DNA of 25,912 nt from Symbiodinium natans (Eukaryota > Sar > Dinophyceae > Suessiales > Symbiodiniaceae): contig CAJNDS010001260.1 of assembly GCA_905221605.1 (NCBI GenBank), positions 1-25,912 of the forward strand. Direction: 5' to 3'. This document shows, piece by piece, positions 1-10,184 of this stretch. A program made the position numbers and the translations under genes. Position 1 is the stretch's first letter. Every line of letters begins with the position of its first letter. Below the pieces are notes generated by a model. That model made no database searches and was not told the origin of the DNA. It saw nothing but the letters and a program-made list of their open reading frames with translations.

Positions 1-157
1 CCTAACCCCTAAACCCTAAACCCTAAACCCTAAACCCTAAACCCTAAACCCTAAACCCTAAACCCTAAACCCTAAACCCTAAACCCTAAACCCTAAACCC
101 TAAACCCTCAACCCTAAACCCTAAACCCTAAACCCTAAACCCTAAACCCTAAACCCT
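1..157. repeat. Terminal telomere tract, (CCCTAAA)n
   Basis: About 22 heptamers of CCCTAAA, nearly perfect, with one CCCTCAA variant near 105-112 and an irregular first unit. The C-rich strand reads 5' to 3' from base 1, the orientation expected at a left chromosome end. The tract stops at the same junction (CCCT then CAAGACCAGG) as the internal tract at 6438, so both share one telomere-subtelomere boundary. It could be a truncated internal tract if the contig does not reach the true end. Confidence 0.95.
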
Positions 158-297
158 CAAGACCAGGATAAATAGAAATTGTATGTGTTTCATTACGAAT
201 AGCTCGATTCCTGCAGGCAAAGAGGTTTAAGTAAATTGAACATATTGGCACAGTTGACCCCTGCAAACCCTTATCCTGGCTCACTAGTTACCTCAAC
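158..297. other. Telomere-proximal junction sequence, copy A
   Basis: A non-satellite stretch of about 140 bases between the telomere and satellite 1, with no open frame of note. It is repeated almost base for base at 6439-6578 (offset 6281), so it marks the start of the subtelomeric unit. Its last part (CCCTTATCCTGG) resembles the core of satellite 2, and the satellite-1 pattern appears immediately after, so it may be the degenerate edge of the arrays. Confidence 0.8.
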
Positions 298-3140
298 TAG
301 GGAGGATAAGGCCAAGCTCCTTGATTGCATTCACACAAGCCCCGATCCCTGACCCAAATTCAGGAGGCTAACGCAAGGCTCGTATTCACACAGGCTTTGA
401 TCACATCCCGACCTGGAATGCAAGGCTCCCGACCCAGTTGTGGGGGGGGGAACGCAAAGGCTCCTTCAGTTACATAAGCCCTGCTCACACACCGACCCAA
501 TTAGGGAGGTGAATACAAAGGCTCCTTGGCAGCATTCACACAGGCTCTGATCACATCCCGACCCAATTAGGGAGGGGAACGCAAAGGCTCCATGGCTGCA
601 TTTACACAGGCCCTCATCACATCCCGCCCCAATTAGGGAGGGGAATGCAAGGCTCCTTGGCTGCATTTACACAGGCCCTGATCACATCCCGACCCAATTA
701 GGGAGGTGAATACAAAGGCTCCTGGGCTGCATTTACACAGACCCTGATCACATCCTGACCCAATTCGGGAGGTGAACACTGCATTTACACAGGCCCTGAT
801 CACATCCTGACCCAAAGTAGGGAGAGAAACAAAAGGCTCCTTGGCTGCAGTTACACAGGCCCTGATCACATCCCGACCCAATTAGGGAGGTGACTACAAA
901 GGCTCCTTGGCAGCATTCACACAGGCCCTGATCACATCCCGACCCAATTAGGGAGGGGAATGCAAGGCTCCTTGGCTGCATTGACACAGGCCCTGATCAC
1001 ATCCCGACCCAATTAGGGAGAATCACAAGGCTCCTTGGCTGCATTTACACAGGTCCTGATCACATCCCGACCCAATTAGGGAGGTGACTACAAAGGCTCC
1101 TTGGCAGCATTCACAGAGGCCCTGATCACATCCCGACCCAATTAGGGAGGGGAATGCAAGGCTCCTTGGCTGCATTGACACAGGCCCTGATCACATCCCG
1201 ACCCAATTAGGGAGAAACACAAGGCTCCTTGGCTGCATTTACACAGGTCTTGATCACATCCCGACCCAATTAGGGAGGTGAATACAAAGGCTCCTTGGCT
1301 GCATTTACACAGGCCCTGGTCACAGCCCGACTCAATTAGGGAGGGGAATGCAAGGCTCCTTGGCTGCGTTTAGACAGGCCCTGATCACATCCCGACCCAA
1401 TTAGGGAGATGAACACAAGCCTCCTTGGCAGCATTTTCACAGGCCCTGATCACATCCCGACCCAATTAGGGAGAATCACACGGCTCCTTGGCTGCATTTA
1501 CACAGGTCTTGATCACATCCCGACCCAATTAGGGAGGTGAATACAAAGGCTCCTTGGCTGCAGTTACACAGGCCCTGATCACATCCCGACCCAATTCGGG
1601 AGGGGAATGCAAGGCTCCTTGGCTGCATTTACACAGGCTGACCAAATTAGGGAGAGAAACACAAGGCTCCTTGGCTGCATTTACACAGCCCTTGATCACA
1701 TCCCGACCCAATTAGGGAGGTAAATACAAAGGCTCCTTGGCAGCATTCACACAGGCCCTGATCACATCCCGACCCAATTAGGGAGGGAAATGCAAGGCTC
1801 CTTGGCTGCATTTACACAGGCCCTGATCACATCCCGACCCAATTAGGGAGGGGAATGCCAAGGCTCCTTGGCTGCATTCAAACAGGCCCTGGTCACATCC
1901 CGACCCAATTAGGGAGGGGAATGCAAGGCTCCTTGGCTGCATTTACACAAACCCTGATCACATCCTGACCCATTTAGGGAGGGCAAGGCAAGGCTCCCTG
2001 GCTGCATTTACACAGGCCCTGGGAGGGGAATGCAAGGCTCCTTGGCTGCATTTACACAGGCCCTGATCACATCCCGACCCAATTAGCGAGAATCACAAGG
2101 CTCCTTGGCTGCATTTACACAGGTCTTGATCACATCCCGACCCAATTAGGGAGGTGAATACAAAGGCTCCTTGGCTGCAGTTACACAGGCCCTGATCACA
2201 TCCCGACCCAATTCGGGAGGGGAACGCAAGGCTCCTTGGCTGCATTTACACAGGCCCTGATCACATCCTGATCCAATTAGGGAGAGAAACACAAGGCTTC
2301 TTGGCTGCATTTACACAGCCCTTGATCACATCCCGACCCAATTAGGAAGGTAAATACAAAGGCTCCTTGGCTGCATTTACACAGCCCTTGATCACATCCC
2401 GCCCCAATTAGGGAAGGGAATGCAATGCTTCTTGGCTGCATTCACACAGGCCCTGATCACATCCGGACCCAATTCGGGAAGGGAATGCAAGGCTCCTTGG
2501 CTGCAGTCACACCACATCCGGACCTTGGCTGCATTTACACAGCCCTTGATCAATTAGGGAGGTAAATACCAAGGCTCCTTGGCAGCATTCACACAGGCCC
2601 TGATCACATCCCGACCCAATTAGGGAGGGGAATGCAAGGCTCCTTGGCTGCATTTACACAGGCCCTGATCCCATCCCGACCCAATTAGGGAGGGGAATGC
2701 CAAGGCTCCTTGGCTGCATGCAAACAGGCCCTGGTCACATCCCGACCCAATTAGGGAGGGGAATGCAAGGCTCCTTGGCTGCATTTACACAAACCCTGAT
2801 CACATACTGACCCATTTAGGGAGGGCAATGCAAGGCTCCCTGGCTGCATTTACACAGGCCCTGGGAGGGGAATGCAAGGCTCCTTGGCTGCATTTACACA
2901 GGCCCTGATCACCTCCCGACCCAATTAGGGAGAATCACAAGGCTCCTTGGCTGCATTTCGCACAGGTCTTGATCACATCCCGACCCAATTAGGGAGGTGA
3001 ATACAAAGGCTCCTTGGCAGCAGTTACACAGGCCCTGATCACATCCCGACCCAATTCGGGAGGGGAACGCAAGGCTCCTTGGCTGCATTTACACAGGCCC
3101 TGATCACATCCTGACCCAATTAGGGAGAGAAACACAAGGC
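298..3140. repeat. Satellite 1 array, copy A (about 65-bp unit)
   Basis: Roughly 43 tandem units of 62-66 bases. Each carries CTCCTTGGCTGCATTTACAC, then GATCACATCCCGACCC, then AATTAGGGAGG and a variable tail (GGAATGCAA, TGAATACAAA or AATCACAA). The tail variants fall in a recurring order, and a higher-order repeat of about 842 bases is visible (units near 1720-2200 recur near 2562-3040). The first units (300-480) are irregular and hold a run of nine G at 442-450. The short antisense open frames through the array are repeat translations with no sign of being genes. Confidence 0.9.
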
Positions 3141-3143
3141 TCC

Positions 3144-3789
3144 AGGAAGATGGCAATGTCCTGGTGGAAGGAGTGCAGGGCAAGACCGCTTCCCCAGCTC
3201 GTCTAGACTGCTTGCACAAAGCCTTGCAATAGCTGAAAGCGCAGCACCGCCTCTACCAGGCAAACCCAGCAGTGGAGGGAGCCTTAACAAGAATGGAAAT
3301 CATCCTCGCTGGAAAAGTGCAGCCGTGTACAAGCGCAGCGGCAACGACAGACCGCGAAACCTCCCAAGGGCGCCAAACGGGGGAGTCCGGTGGCTCACAC
3401 TCCTCGGCCTTGGGGGGCGAAGCGCAGCACTCGGAAAACGCAGCGGCCTCTGTCGAAACAATGGAAGAGAAGGAAGACAGGCTAGAGATGACGTACCTGA
3501 TCCCCAAAGAGCTGAAAGCCCCCAGAGCGGACACTGTGGAGCTGCAGAAAATCCGAAGCACTTCGGAGCTCACGGACGACATGGACGTGAAGTTCTTCCC
3601 ACACCTGTTTTCCACGGGCACAGGCGGATGGCAGAATGGATATGGAAGCTTCTCCCAATACGCTCGCAAGCTCTCGGGCAACATCAACGTGAGGATCGGC
3701 AACCAGCAGGCTCCAGGCGGGAAGACCAAGTACCAAGAGGGCAAAGGTCAGGTGTTTACAGCCCTGAGGGACATCCCAAAAAGCACCTG
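3144..3789 (+). pseudogene. Decayed fragment of the Helitron-type Rep gene, copy A
   Basis: The plus-strand translation matches residues of about 426-631 of the intact protein at 18513-24734, the entry to the Helitron N-terminal domain (FFPHLFSTGTGGW, then SFSQYARK, then LSGNINVRIGNQ). It is clearly diverged from the intact gene but nearly identical to the fragment at 11463-12108. It has an in-frame TAG at 3230-3232 where the other copy has GAG. It lacks 27 residues between QYARK and LSGN that the intact gene has (20217-20297), and it carries about 28 extra residues before the EMTYLIPKE segment. It ends at a TGA after KST (3788-3790) and is embedded in satellite 1. No HUH, Y2 or helicase motif remains, so it cannot encode a working enzyme. 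Confidence 0.85.
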
Positions 3790-4206
3790 AGATTGCTTAT
3801 CACTGAGCATTCTTTAGAGAAGAGAGCGCAGCGCAAGGCTCCTTGGCTGCATTTACCGGCCCTGATCACATCCCGACCGAACTAGGCAGGGGAACCCAAG
3901 GCTCTGTGCCTGCATTTACAGGCCCTGATCACATCCCGACCCAATTAGGGAGGGGAATGCAAGGCTCCTTGGCTGCATCTGCACAGGTCCTGCTCACACC
4001 CTGAAGGGAACACAAGGCTCCTTGGCTTCATACACAGGCCCTGATCACATCCCTACCCAATTAGGGAGGCCAAGGCTCCTTGGCTGCGTTCACGCAGGCC
4101 CTGATCACATCCGACCCAGTCAGGGAGGGAATGCAAGGCTCCTTGGCTGCATTTACACAGGCCCTGATCACATCCTGACCCAGTTAGGGAAGGGAACGCA
4201 AAGGCT
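3790..4206. repeat. Degenerate satellite 1, copy A distal block
   Basis: About six irregular satellite-1 units, some truncated (TTTACCGGCCCTGATCACAT; CACACCCTGAAGGG). It matches 12109-12525 at offset 8319. About 40 non-satellite bases (3790-3830) separate it from the gene fragment. At 4207 the satellite motif CTCCTTGGG runs directly into coding sequence. Confidence 0.85.
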
Positions 4207-4619
4207 CCTTGGGGGCAGCCTTCTTCACTGAAGCGGACATGGACAACGCCGTGCAGGTTGTCCTCGAAGAAGGTGGGGGGGAACGAGGTGAAGCTGCAGA
4301 GGACCACGCGGCGCCAGGTGGCTTCTACTCCTCGGAAGTGCTTGCGCAGGTACTGCAAACCAAAGCCATGGCTGCTTTTGGTCGTGTGAGGTGGCAAATG
4401 GACCTTCAACCCGTCGTGAGCAAGCACGATCTGGAAGCAGCTGCCGGGGCGGTGCAGAACCGGGACAACGCACACTGGGTGGCATATCGATATTTCCATG
4501 AGAAGATCTTCAGGTTGGACTCCCTGGCTCGTACCCGCAGAGCAGAGCAGATACCGGAAGCCGTCTTCTTGGCGGAGCTCGCTCGACATCCCGCGACCTA
4601 CTGCATCCGAGAGGTCTAG
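4207..4619 (+). pseudogene. 3' fragment of the Helitron-Josephin gene (Josephin domain without catalytic Cys)
   Basis: Identical to 24322-24734 except for one base (GGGG for GGTG near 4280, Gly for Val). It encodes residues of about 1937 to the C-terminus of the full protein and ends at the same TAG. The Josephin His and Asp are kept (HWVAYR; FRLDSL), but the catalytic Cys and the preceding Gln lie upstream of the breakpoint and are absent. No start codon belongs to it: it is joined in mid-codon to satellite 1 at CCTTGGGGGCAG, which resembles CCTTGGGAGCAG of the satellite at 12526. It is a deletion product and not a separate gene. Confidence 0.9.
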
Positions 4620-5510
4620 CCGCGGCTGCCATCTCCTAACAATGTTGTGATGCCGCGAGGACACCTCTGGTGCTCCACGCCAACGTTTCACCCCCCCACA
4701 GACCAGCGTTCTCACGCTAGATCGCACAAGGCAAGGCAGAAACCAAGGCGCCAGCTCATGCTCATGTGATGGATGGATGTGTGGCAAGACTGGCGCCCCA
4801 GCAAACCTGAGCAACAACTGCGCCGCTCTTCTCTGCGGGCTCAAGATTAGAGTTACTCCAAACAAAAGACATGGTTTTCTTTCAGAAACCTATCCAAAAA
4901 GCGAGACGAGGTGTCGAAACAATCAAATCAATATCACCATGACAAGACGAAAGACAAGAATTACAAGCATTGGCTGTCAAGAACCAACATGCTCAACTTC
5001 TCCTGGCCCAGAACTGCAGACATGGACAGAAGACCACCAGACCTTCAAGCATCAGGTCCGTCTCTTCCACGGAGTTCAGAAAGGTTTTAATGAATTGTTA
5101 TATCAAATGTTGCCGAAGAGACACCTCCAGCAACAAATCAAATTCTTTTCCTCCCCGAGAAGGCTCAAGAGATCGTGGGACCGAAAATATCGCCCTTTCC
5201 ACCCCAAATAGTCCGGACACAATATCCGATTTCATAGAACTGAAATCCGAATTTGCAAAAACAATACCAATATTAATTGAAATTCCTCTATATTCTCTGA
5301 AATTTCGAGGGGGTGAAATGAACCATTATCATTCTAAAGAATTGCAATCCAAAAAATTATTCAAATTACAAGATATGTAATTCAAATATTCGTGGAACCA
5401 TATCAATTGTAATAATATATCGAAACTTCGAGGCTAACACCCACAGACAAGGGTCAACAAAGATTCGGGACATCAGGAGAATTATAATGAATACCCTCAA
5501 AAAGAACTCC
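4620..5510. other. 3' flank of the Helitron-Josephin gene, copy A
   Basis: Unclassified sequence after the stop codon, with GC content falling from left to right. It is almost identical to 24735-25625 (differences near 4721, 4858 and 5191). Two overlapping open frames (4777-5211 from an ATG, and 4970-5380) show no domain or motif I recognise. I treat the region as 3' untranslated or spacer sequence. I see no AATAAA signal soon after the stop and no convincing Helitron 3' hairpin with CTRR end. Confidence 0.6.
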
Positions 5511-5878
5511 CAGATCTTCAAGATTTTAATTCTGGAGGTTTTGATCAATTATCCAGAAGTCCCCGGATCTTCCAAATTTGAATTCTAAAGATTTTTGGAG
5601 GACTTATTCAGATATCCAGTATTTATCAAATCCTTCAAAATTTGAATTCCGAAAATTCCAGAGGTTTTGAATCGATATCCAAAGATCCCCAGGCCTTCTA
5701 AATTTGAATCCTGAAGGACTGCAGGAGATTTTGATCAATTATCCAGAAATCCCCAGATCTTCCAAATTTGAAATCTAGAGTTTTGGGATCCATATCCAAA
5801 GATTCCCAGGCTTTCAAAATTTTAATTCTTGAGGTTTTGGGCCGATACAGACCTTCAAAATTTGAATTCTGGCGCAAG
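5511..5878. repeat. AT-rich degenerate repeat (about 60-bp unit), copy A
   Basis: Six or so imperfect units containing TTTTGATCAATTATCCAGAA, CCCCAGATCTTCCAAATTTG and AATTCT, at spacings of roughly 40-66 bases. The right-hand copy begins at 25626 and runs to the window edge. No coding potential is visible. Confidence 0.75.
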
Positions 5879-6063
5879 CCCCCCCACCCCAGCCCCCCAT
5901 CCCCCCCAGCCCCCCCAAGCCCAACCAACAAAAATGTAAAACATTGAAAGGCAAAAAACAAAACCCGGCAAAACCCCCCAAAACCCCCCAAAACCCGACA
6001 AAACCCCCCAAAACCCGACAAAACCCCCCAAAACTCCGGACACAAACCCTATACAATTTCTAT
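5879..6063. repeat. C-rich block and 10-bp AAAACCCCCC-type minisatellite next to telomere repeats
   Basis: Positions 5879-5925 are nearly pure C with A interruptions. From 5961 to 6040 there are eight exact-length 10-base units alternating AAACCCCCCA with AAACCCGACA or a close variant. The minus strand has many runs of four to six G and could form G-quadruplexes. After a short linker with one isolated AAACCCT (6044-6050), the telomeric tract begins at 6064. Confidence 0.9.
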
Positions 6064-6438
6064 AAACCCTAAACCCTAAACCCTAAACCCTAAACCCTAA
6101 ACCCTGAACCCTAAACCCTAAACCCTAAACCCTAAACCCTAAACCCTAAACCCTAAACCCTAAACCCTAAACCCTAAACCCTAACCCAAACCCTAAACCC
6201 TAAACCATAAACCCCCTAAACCCTACCCCCCACCCTAACCCTAACCCTAAACCCTAAACCCTAAACCTAAACCCTAAACCCTAAACCCTAAACCCTAAAC
6301 CTTAAACCCTAAACCCTAAACCATAAACCTAAACCCTAAACCCTAAACCTAACCCTAAACCCTAAACCCTAAACCCTAAAAAACCCTAAAAACCCTAAAC
6401 CCTAAACCCTAAACCCTAAACCCTAAACCCTAAACCCT
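6064..6438. repeat. Internal telomeric tract (CCCTAAA)n
   Basis: About 375 bases, roughly 50 heptamers, in the same orientation as the chromosome end. The centre (about 6180-6370) is degenerate, with CCCTAACCC, CCATAAACC, CCCCACCCTAACCC and AAAAAACCC variants. The two edges are cleaner. The right boundary is identical to that of the terminal tract, so this looks like a former chromosome end now buried between two subtelomeric units. Confidence 0.95.
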
Positions 6439-6578
6439 CAAGACCAGGATAAATAGAAATTGTATGTGTTTCATTACGAATAGCTCGATTCCTGCAGGCA
6501 AAGAGGTTTAAGTAAATTGAACATATTGGCACAGTTGACCCCTGCAAACCCTTATCCTGGCTCACTAGTTACCTCAAC
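6439..6578. other. Telomere-proximal junction sequence, copy B
   Basis: Near-perfect copy of 158-297, directly abutting the internal telomeric tract. It has no gene content. Confidence 0.8.
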
Positions 6579-9564
6579 TAGGGAGGAGAAGGCCAAGCTC
6601 CTTGATTGCATTCACACAAGCCCCGATCCCTGACCCAAATTCAGGAGGCTAACGCAAGGCTCGTATTCACACAGGCTTTGATCACATCCCGACCTGGAAT
6701 GCAAGGCTCCCGACCCAGTTGTGGGGGGGGGGGGGAACGCAAAGGCTCCTTCAGTTACATAAGCCCTGCTCACACACCGACCCAATTAGGGAGGTGAATA
6801 CAAAGGCTCCTTGGCAGCATTCACACAGGCTCTGATCACATCCCGACCCAATTAGGGAGGGGAACGCAAAGGCTCCATGGCTGCATTTACACAGGCCCTC
6901 ATCACATCCCGACCCAATTAGGGAGGGGAATGCAAGGCTCCTTGGCTGCATTTACACAGGCCCTGATCACATCCCGACCCAATTAGGGAGGTGAATACAA
7001 AGGCTCCTGGGCTGCATTTACACAGACCCTGATCACATCCTGACCCAATTCGGGAGGTGAACACTGCATTTACACAGGCCCTGATCACATCCTGACCCAA
7101 GTAGGGAGAGAAACAAAAGGCTCCTTGGCTGCATTTACACAGGCCCTGATCACATCCCGACCCAATTAGGGAGGTGACTACAAAGGCTCCTTGGCAGCAT
7201 TCACACAGGCCCTGATCACATCCCGACCCAATTAGGGAGGGGAATGCAAGGCTCCTTGGCTGCATTGACACAGGCCCTGATCACATCCCGACCCAATTAG
7301 GGAGAATCACAAGGCTCCTTGGCTGCATTTACACAGGTCTTGATCACATCCCGACCCAATTAGGGAGGTGACTACAAAGGCTCCTTGGCAGCATTCACAG
7401 AGGCCCTGATCACATCCCGACCCAATTAGGGAGGGGAATGCAAGGCTCCTTGGCTGCATTGACACAGGCCCTGATCACATCCCGACCCAATTAGGGAGAA
7501 TCACAAGGCTCCTTGGCTGCATTTACACAGGTCTTGATCACATCCCGACCCAATTAGGGAGGTGAATACAAAGGCTCCTTGGCTGCATTTACACAGGCCC
7601 TGGTCACATCCCGACTCAATTAGGGAGGGGAATGCAAGGCTCCTTGGCTGCGTTTAGACAGGCCCTGATCACATCCCGACCCAATTAGGGAGATGAACAC
7701 AAGCCTCCTTGGCAGCATTTTCACAGGCCCTGATCACATCCCGACCCAATTAGGGAGAATCACAAGGCTCCTTGGCTGCATTTACACAGGTCTTGATCAC
7801 ATCCCGACCCAATTAGGGAGGTGAATACAAAGGCTCCTTGGCTGCAGTTACACAGGCCCTGATCACATCCCGACCCAATTCGGGAGGGGAATGCAAGGCT
7901 CCTTGGCTGCATTTACACAGGCTGACCCAATTAGGGAGAGAAACACAAGGCTCCTTGGCTGCATTTACACAGCCCTTGATCACATCCCGACCCAATTAGG
8001 GAGGTAAATACAAAGGCTCCTTGGCAGCATTCACACAGGCCCTGATCACATCCCGACCCAATTAGGGAGGGGAATGCAAGGCTCCTTGGCTGCATTTACA
8101 CAGGCCCTGATCACATCCCGACCCAATTAGGGAGGGGAATGCCAAGGCTCCTTGGCTGCATTCAAACAGGCCCTGGTCACATCCCGACCCAATTAGGGAG
8201 GGGAATGCAAGGCTCCTTGGCTGCATTTACACAAACCCTGATCACATCCTGACCCATTTAGGGAGGGCAATGCAAGGCTCCCTGGCTGCATTTACACAGG
8301 CCCTGGGAGGGGAATGCAAGGCTCCTTGGCTGCATTTACACAGGCCCTGATCACATCCCGACCCAATTAGGGAGAATCACAAGGCTCCTTGGCTGCATTT
8401 ACACAGGTCTTGATCACATCCCGACCCAATTAGGGAGGTGAATACAAAGGCTCCTTGGCTGCAGTTACACAGGCCCTGATCACATCCCGACCCAATTCGG
8501 GAGGGGAACGCAAGGCTCCTTGGCTGCATTTACACAGGCCCTGATCACATCCTGATCCAATTAGGGATCCTATTTACACAGGATCACATCACAAGGCTCC
8601 TTGGCTGCATTTACACAGCCCTTGATCACATCCCGACCCAATTAGGAAGGTAAATACAAAGGCTCCTTGGCTGCATTTTACACAGGCCCTGGTCACATCC
8701 CGCCCCAATTAGGGAGGGGAAGGCAAGGCTCCTTGGCTGCATTTACACAGGCCCTGATCACATCCCGACCCAATTAGGGAGGGGAATGCAAGGCTCCTTG
8801 GCTGCATTTACACAGGCCCTGATCACATCCCGACCCAATTAGGGAGAATCACAAGGCTCCTTGGCTGCATTTACACAGGTCTTGATCACATCCCGACCCA
8901 ATTAGGGCGGTGAATACAAAGGCTCCTTGGCTGCATTTACACAGGCCCTGGTCACATCCCGACTCAATTAGGGAGGGGAATGCAAGGCTCCTTGGCTGCG
9001 TTTAGACAGGCCCTGATCACATCCCGACCCAATTAGGGAGATGAACACAAGCCTCCTTGGCAGCATTTTCACAGGCCTTGATCACATCCCGACCCAATTA
9101 GGGAAGGGAATGCAATGCTTCTTGGCTGCATTCACACAGGCCCTGATCACATCCGGACCCAATTCGGGAAGGGAATGCAAGGCTCCTTGGCTGCAGTCAC
9201 ACCACATCCGGACCCAAATTAGGGAAGGGAATGCAAGGCTCCTTGGCTGCATTTACACAGGCTTTCGTGACCCAATTAGGGAGGGGAATGATAGGCTCCG
9301 TGGCAATTAAGGAGGGGAATGCAAAGCTCCTTGGCTGCGTCTACACAGCCCTGATCACATTCCGACCCAATTCGGCATCCCGACCCAATTAAGGAGGGAA
9401 ACGCAAGGCTCCTTGGCTGCATTTACACAGGCCCTGATCACATCCCGACCCAATTAGGGAGGGGAACGCAAGGCTCCTCGCTGCATTTACACAGGCCCTG
9501 ATCACATCCCGACCCAATGAGGGGAATGCAAGAATTTACACAGGCCCGGATCACACCCCGACCC
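6579..9564. repeat. Satellite 1 array, copy B
   Basis: About 45 units of 62-66 bases, following copy A unit by unit (offset 6281-6300) up to about 8690. The poly-G run here is 13 bases (6723-6735) against nine in copy A. A damaged unit lies near 8565-8600. Beyond about 8700 the sequence has no counterpart in copy A until about 10730. The stretch 8873-9212 recurs at 10502-10841 (offset 1629). Confidence 0.9.
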
Positions 9565-10184
9565 ACATTTTGTGAAGGTGAACTACCTGGACAGGCGTTC
9601 CAAGAGCTGGTAATCCTTATCCTGGTGCATTTATGAAGGAGAACTACCTGGCAAGGCTTTCCGCGAGCTGGAAATCCTTATCCTGGTGCATTTTACGAAG
9701 GAGAACTACCTGGAAAGGCCTTCCGCGAGCTGGAAATCCTTATCCTGGTGCATTTTATGAAGGAGAACTACCTGGAAAAGAGCTGGAAATCCTTATCCTG
9801 GTGCATTTTATGAAGGAGAACTACCTGGAAAGGCCTTCTGCAAGCTGGAAATCCTTATCCTGGTGCATTTTATGAAGGAGAACTGCTTGGAAAGCCTTCC
9901 GCGAGCTGGAAATCCATATCCTGGTGCATTTTATGAAGGAGAACTACCTGGAAAGGCCTTCCACGAGCTCCTTATCCTGGTGCATTTTATGAAGGAGAAC
10001 TACCTGGAAAGCCTCCAAGAGCTGGAAATCCTTATCCTGGTGCATTTTAGGAAGGAGAACTACGTGGAAAGGCTGTCCAAGAGCTGGAAATCCTTATCCT
10101 GGTGCATTTTATGAAGGAGAACTGCCTGGAAAGGCCTTCCAAGAGCTGGCAATCCTTATCCTGGTGCATTTTATGAAGGAGAAC
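9565..10184. repeat. Satellite 2 block inside satellite 1 (62-bp unit)
   Basis: About ten tandem units containing GAAGGAGAACTACCTGGAAA, then GGCCTTCCGCGAGCTGGAAA and TCCTTATCCTGGTGCATTTT, several shortened. It is inserted abruptly in satellite 1 (edges near CCCACATTTTG and GAGAACACACAG). It has no counterpart in copy A. Open frames through it (LEILILVHFMKENYLE) are repeat translations. Confidence 0.9.

Larger units (their letters stand above)
158..6063. repeat. Subtelomeric unit, short terminal copy A
   Basis: This whole block matches the long copy that starts at 6439. From 158 to about 4214 it follows 6439 to about 12533 (offset 6281, rising to 8319 where copy B carries about 2.0 kb extra). 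From 4207 to 5797 it follows 24322-25912 (offset 20115). It is therefore the long unit minus about 11.8 kb. It is bounded by telomere repeats on both sides in the same orientation. Confidence 0.85.

Noticed and set aside
466-1711. Antisense frames with Cys-rich 22-residue repeats (GSGCDQGLCKCSQGAF)
   Set aside because: They are translations of the 66-base satellite-1 units, broken wherever unit length changes, without independent start context or domain. The same applies to the copies at 6751-7995 and 11308-11538.
4777-5380. Two overlapping open frames in the 3' flank (repeated at 24892-25495)
   Set aside because: No recognised domain and low coding character. Conservation between copies only reflects recent duplication.
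5698-6056. Gly/Phe-rich antisense frames over the A/C minisatellite
   Set aside because: They are low-complexity translations of the 10-base repeat and C-rich block.
9633-10114. Plus-strand frames with LEILILVHFMKENYLE repeats (also 12905-13182 and 16005-16659)
   Set aside because: Translations of satellite 2; the 62-base unit shifts frame each repeat, and nothing suggests a protein.
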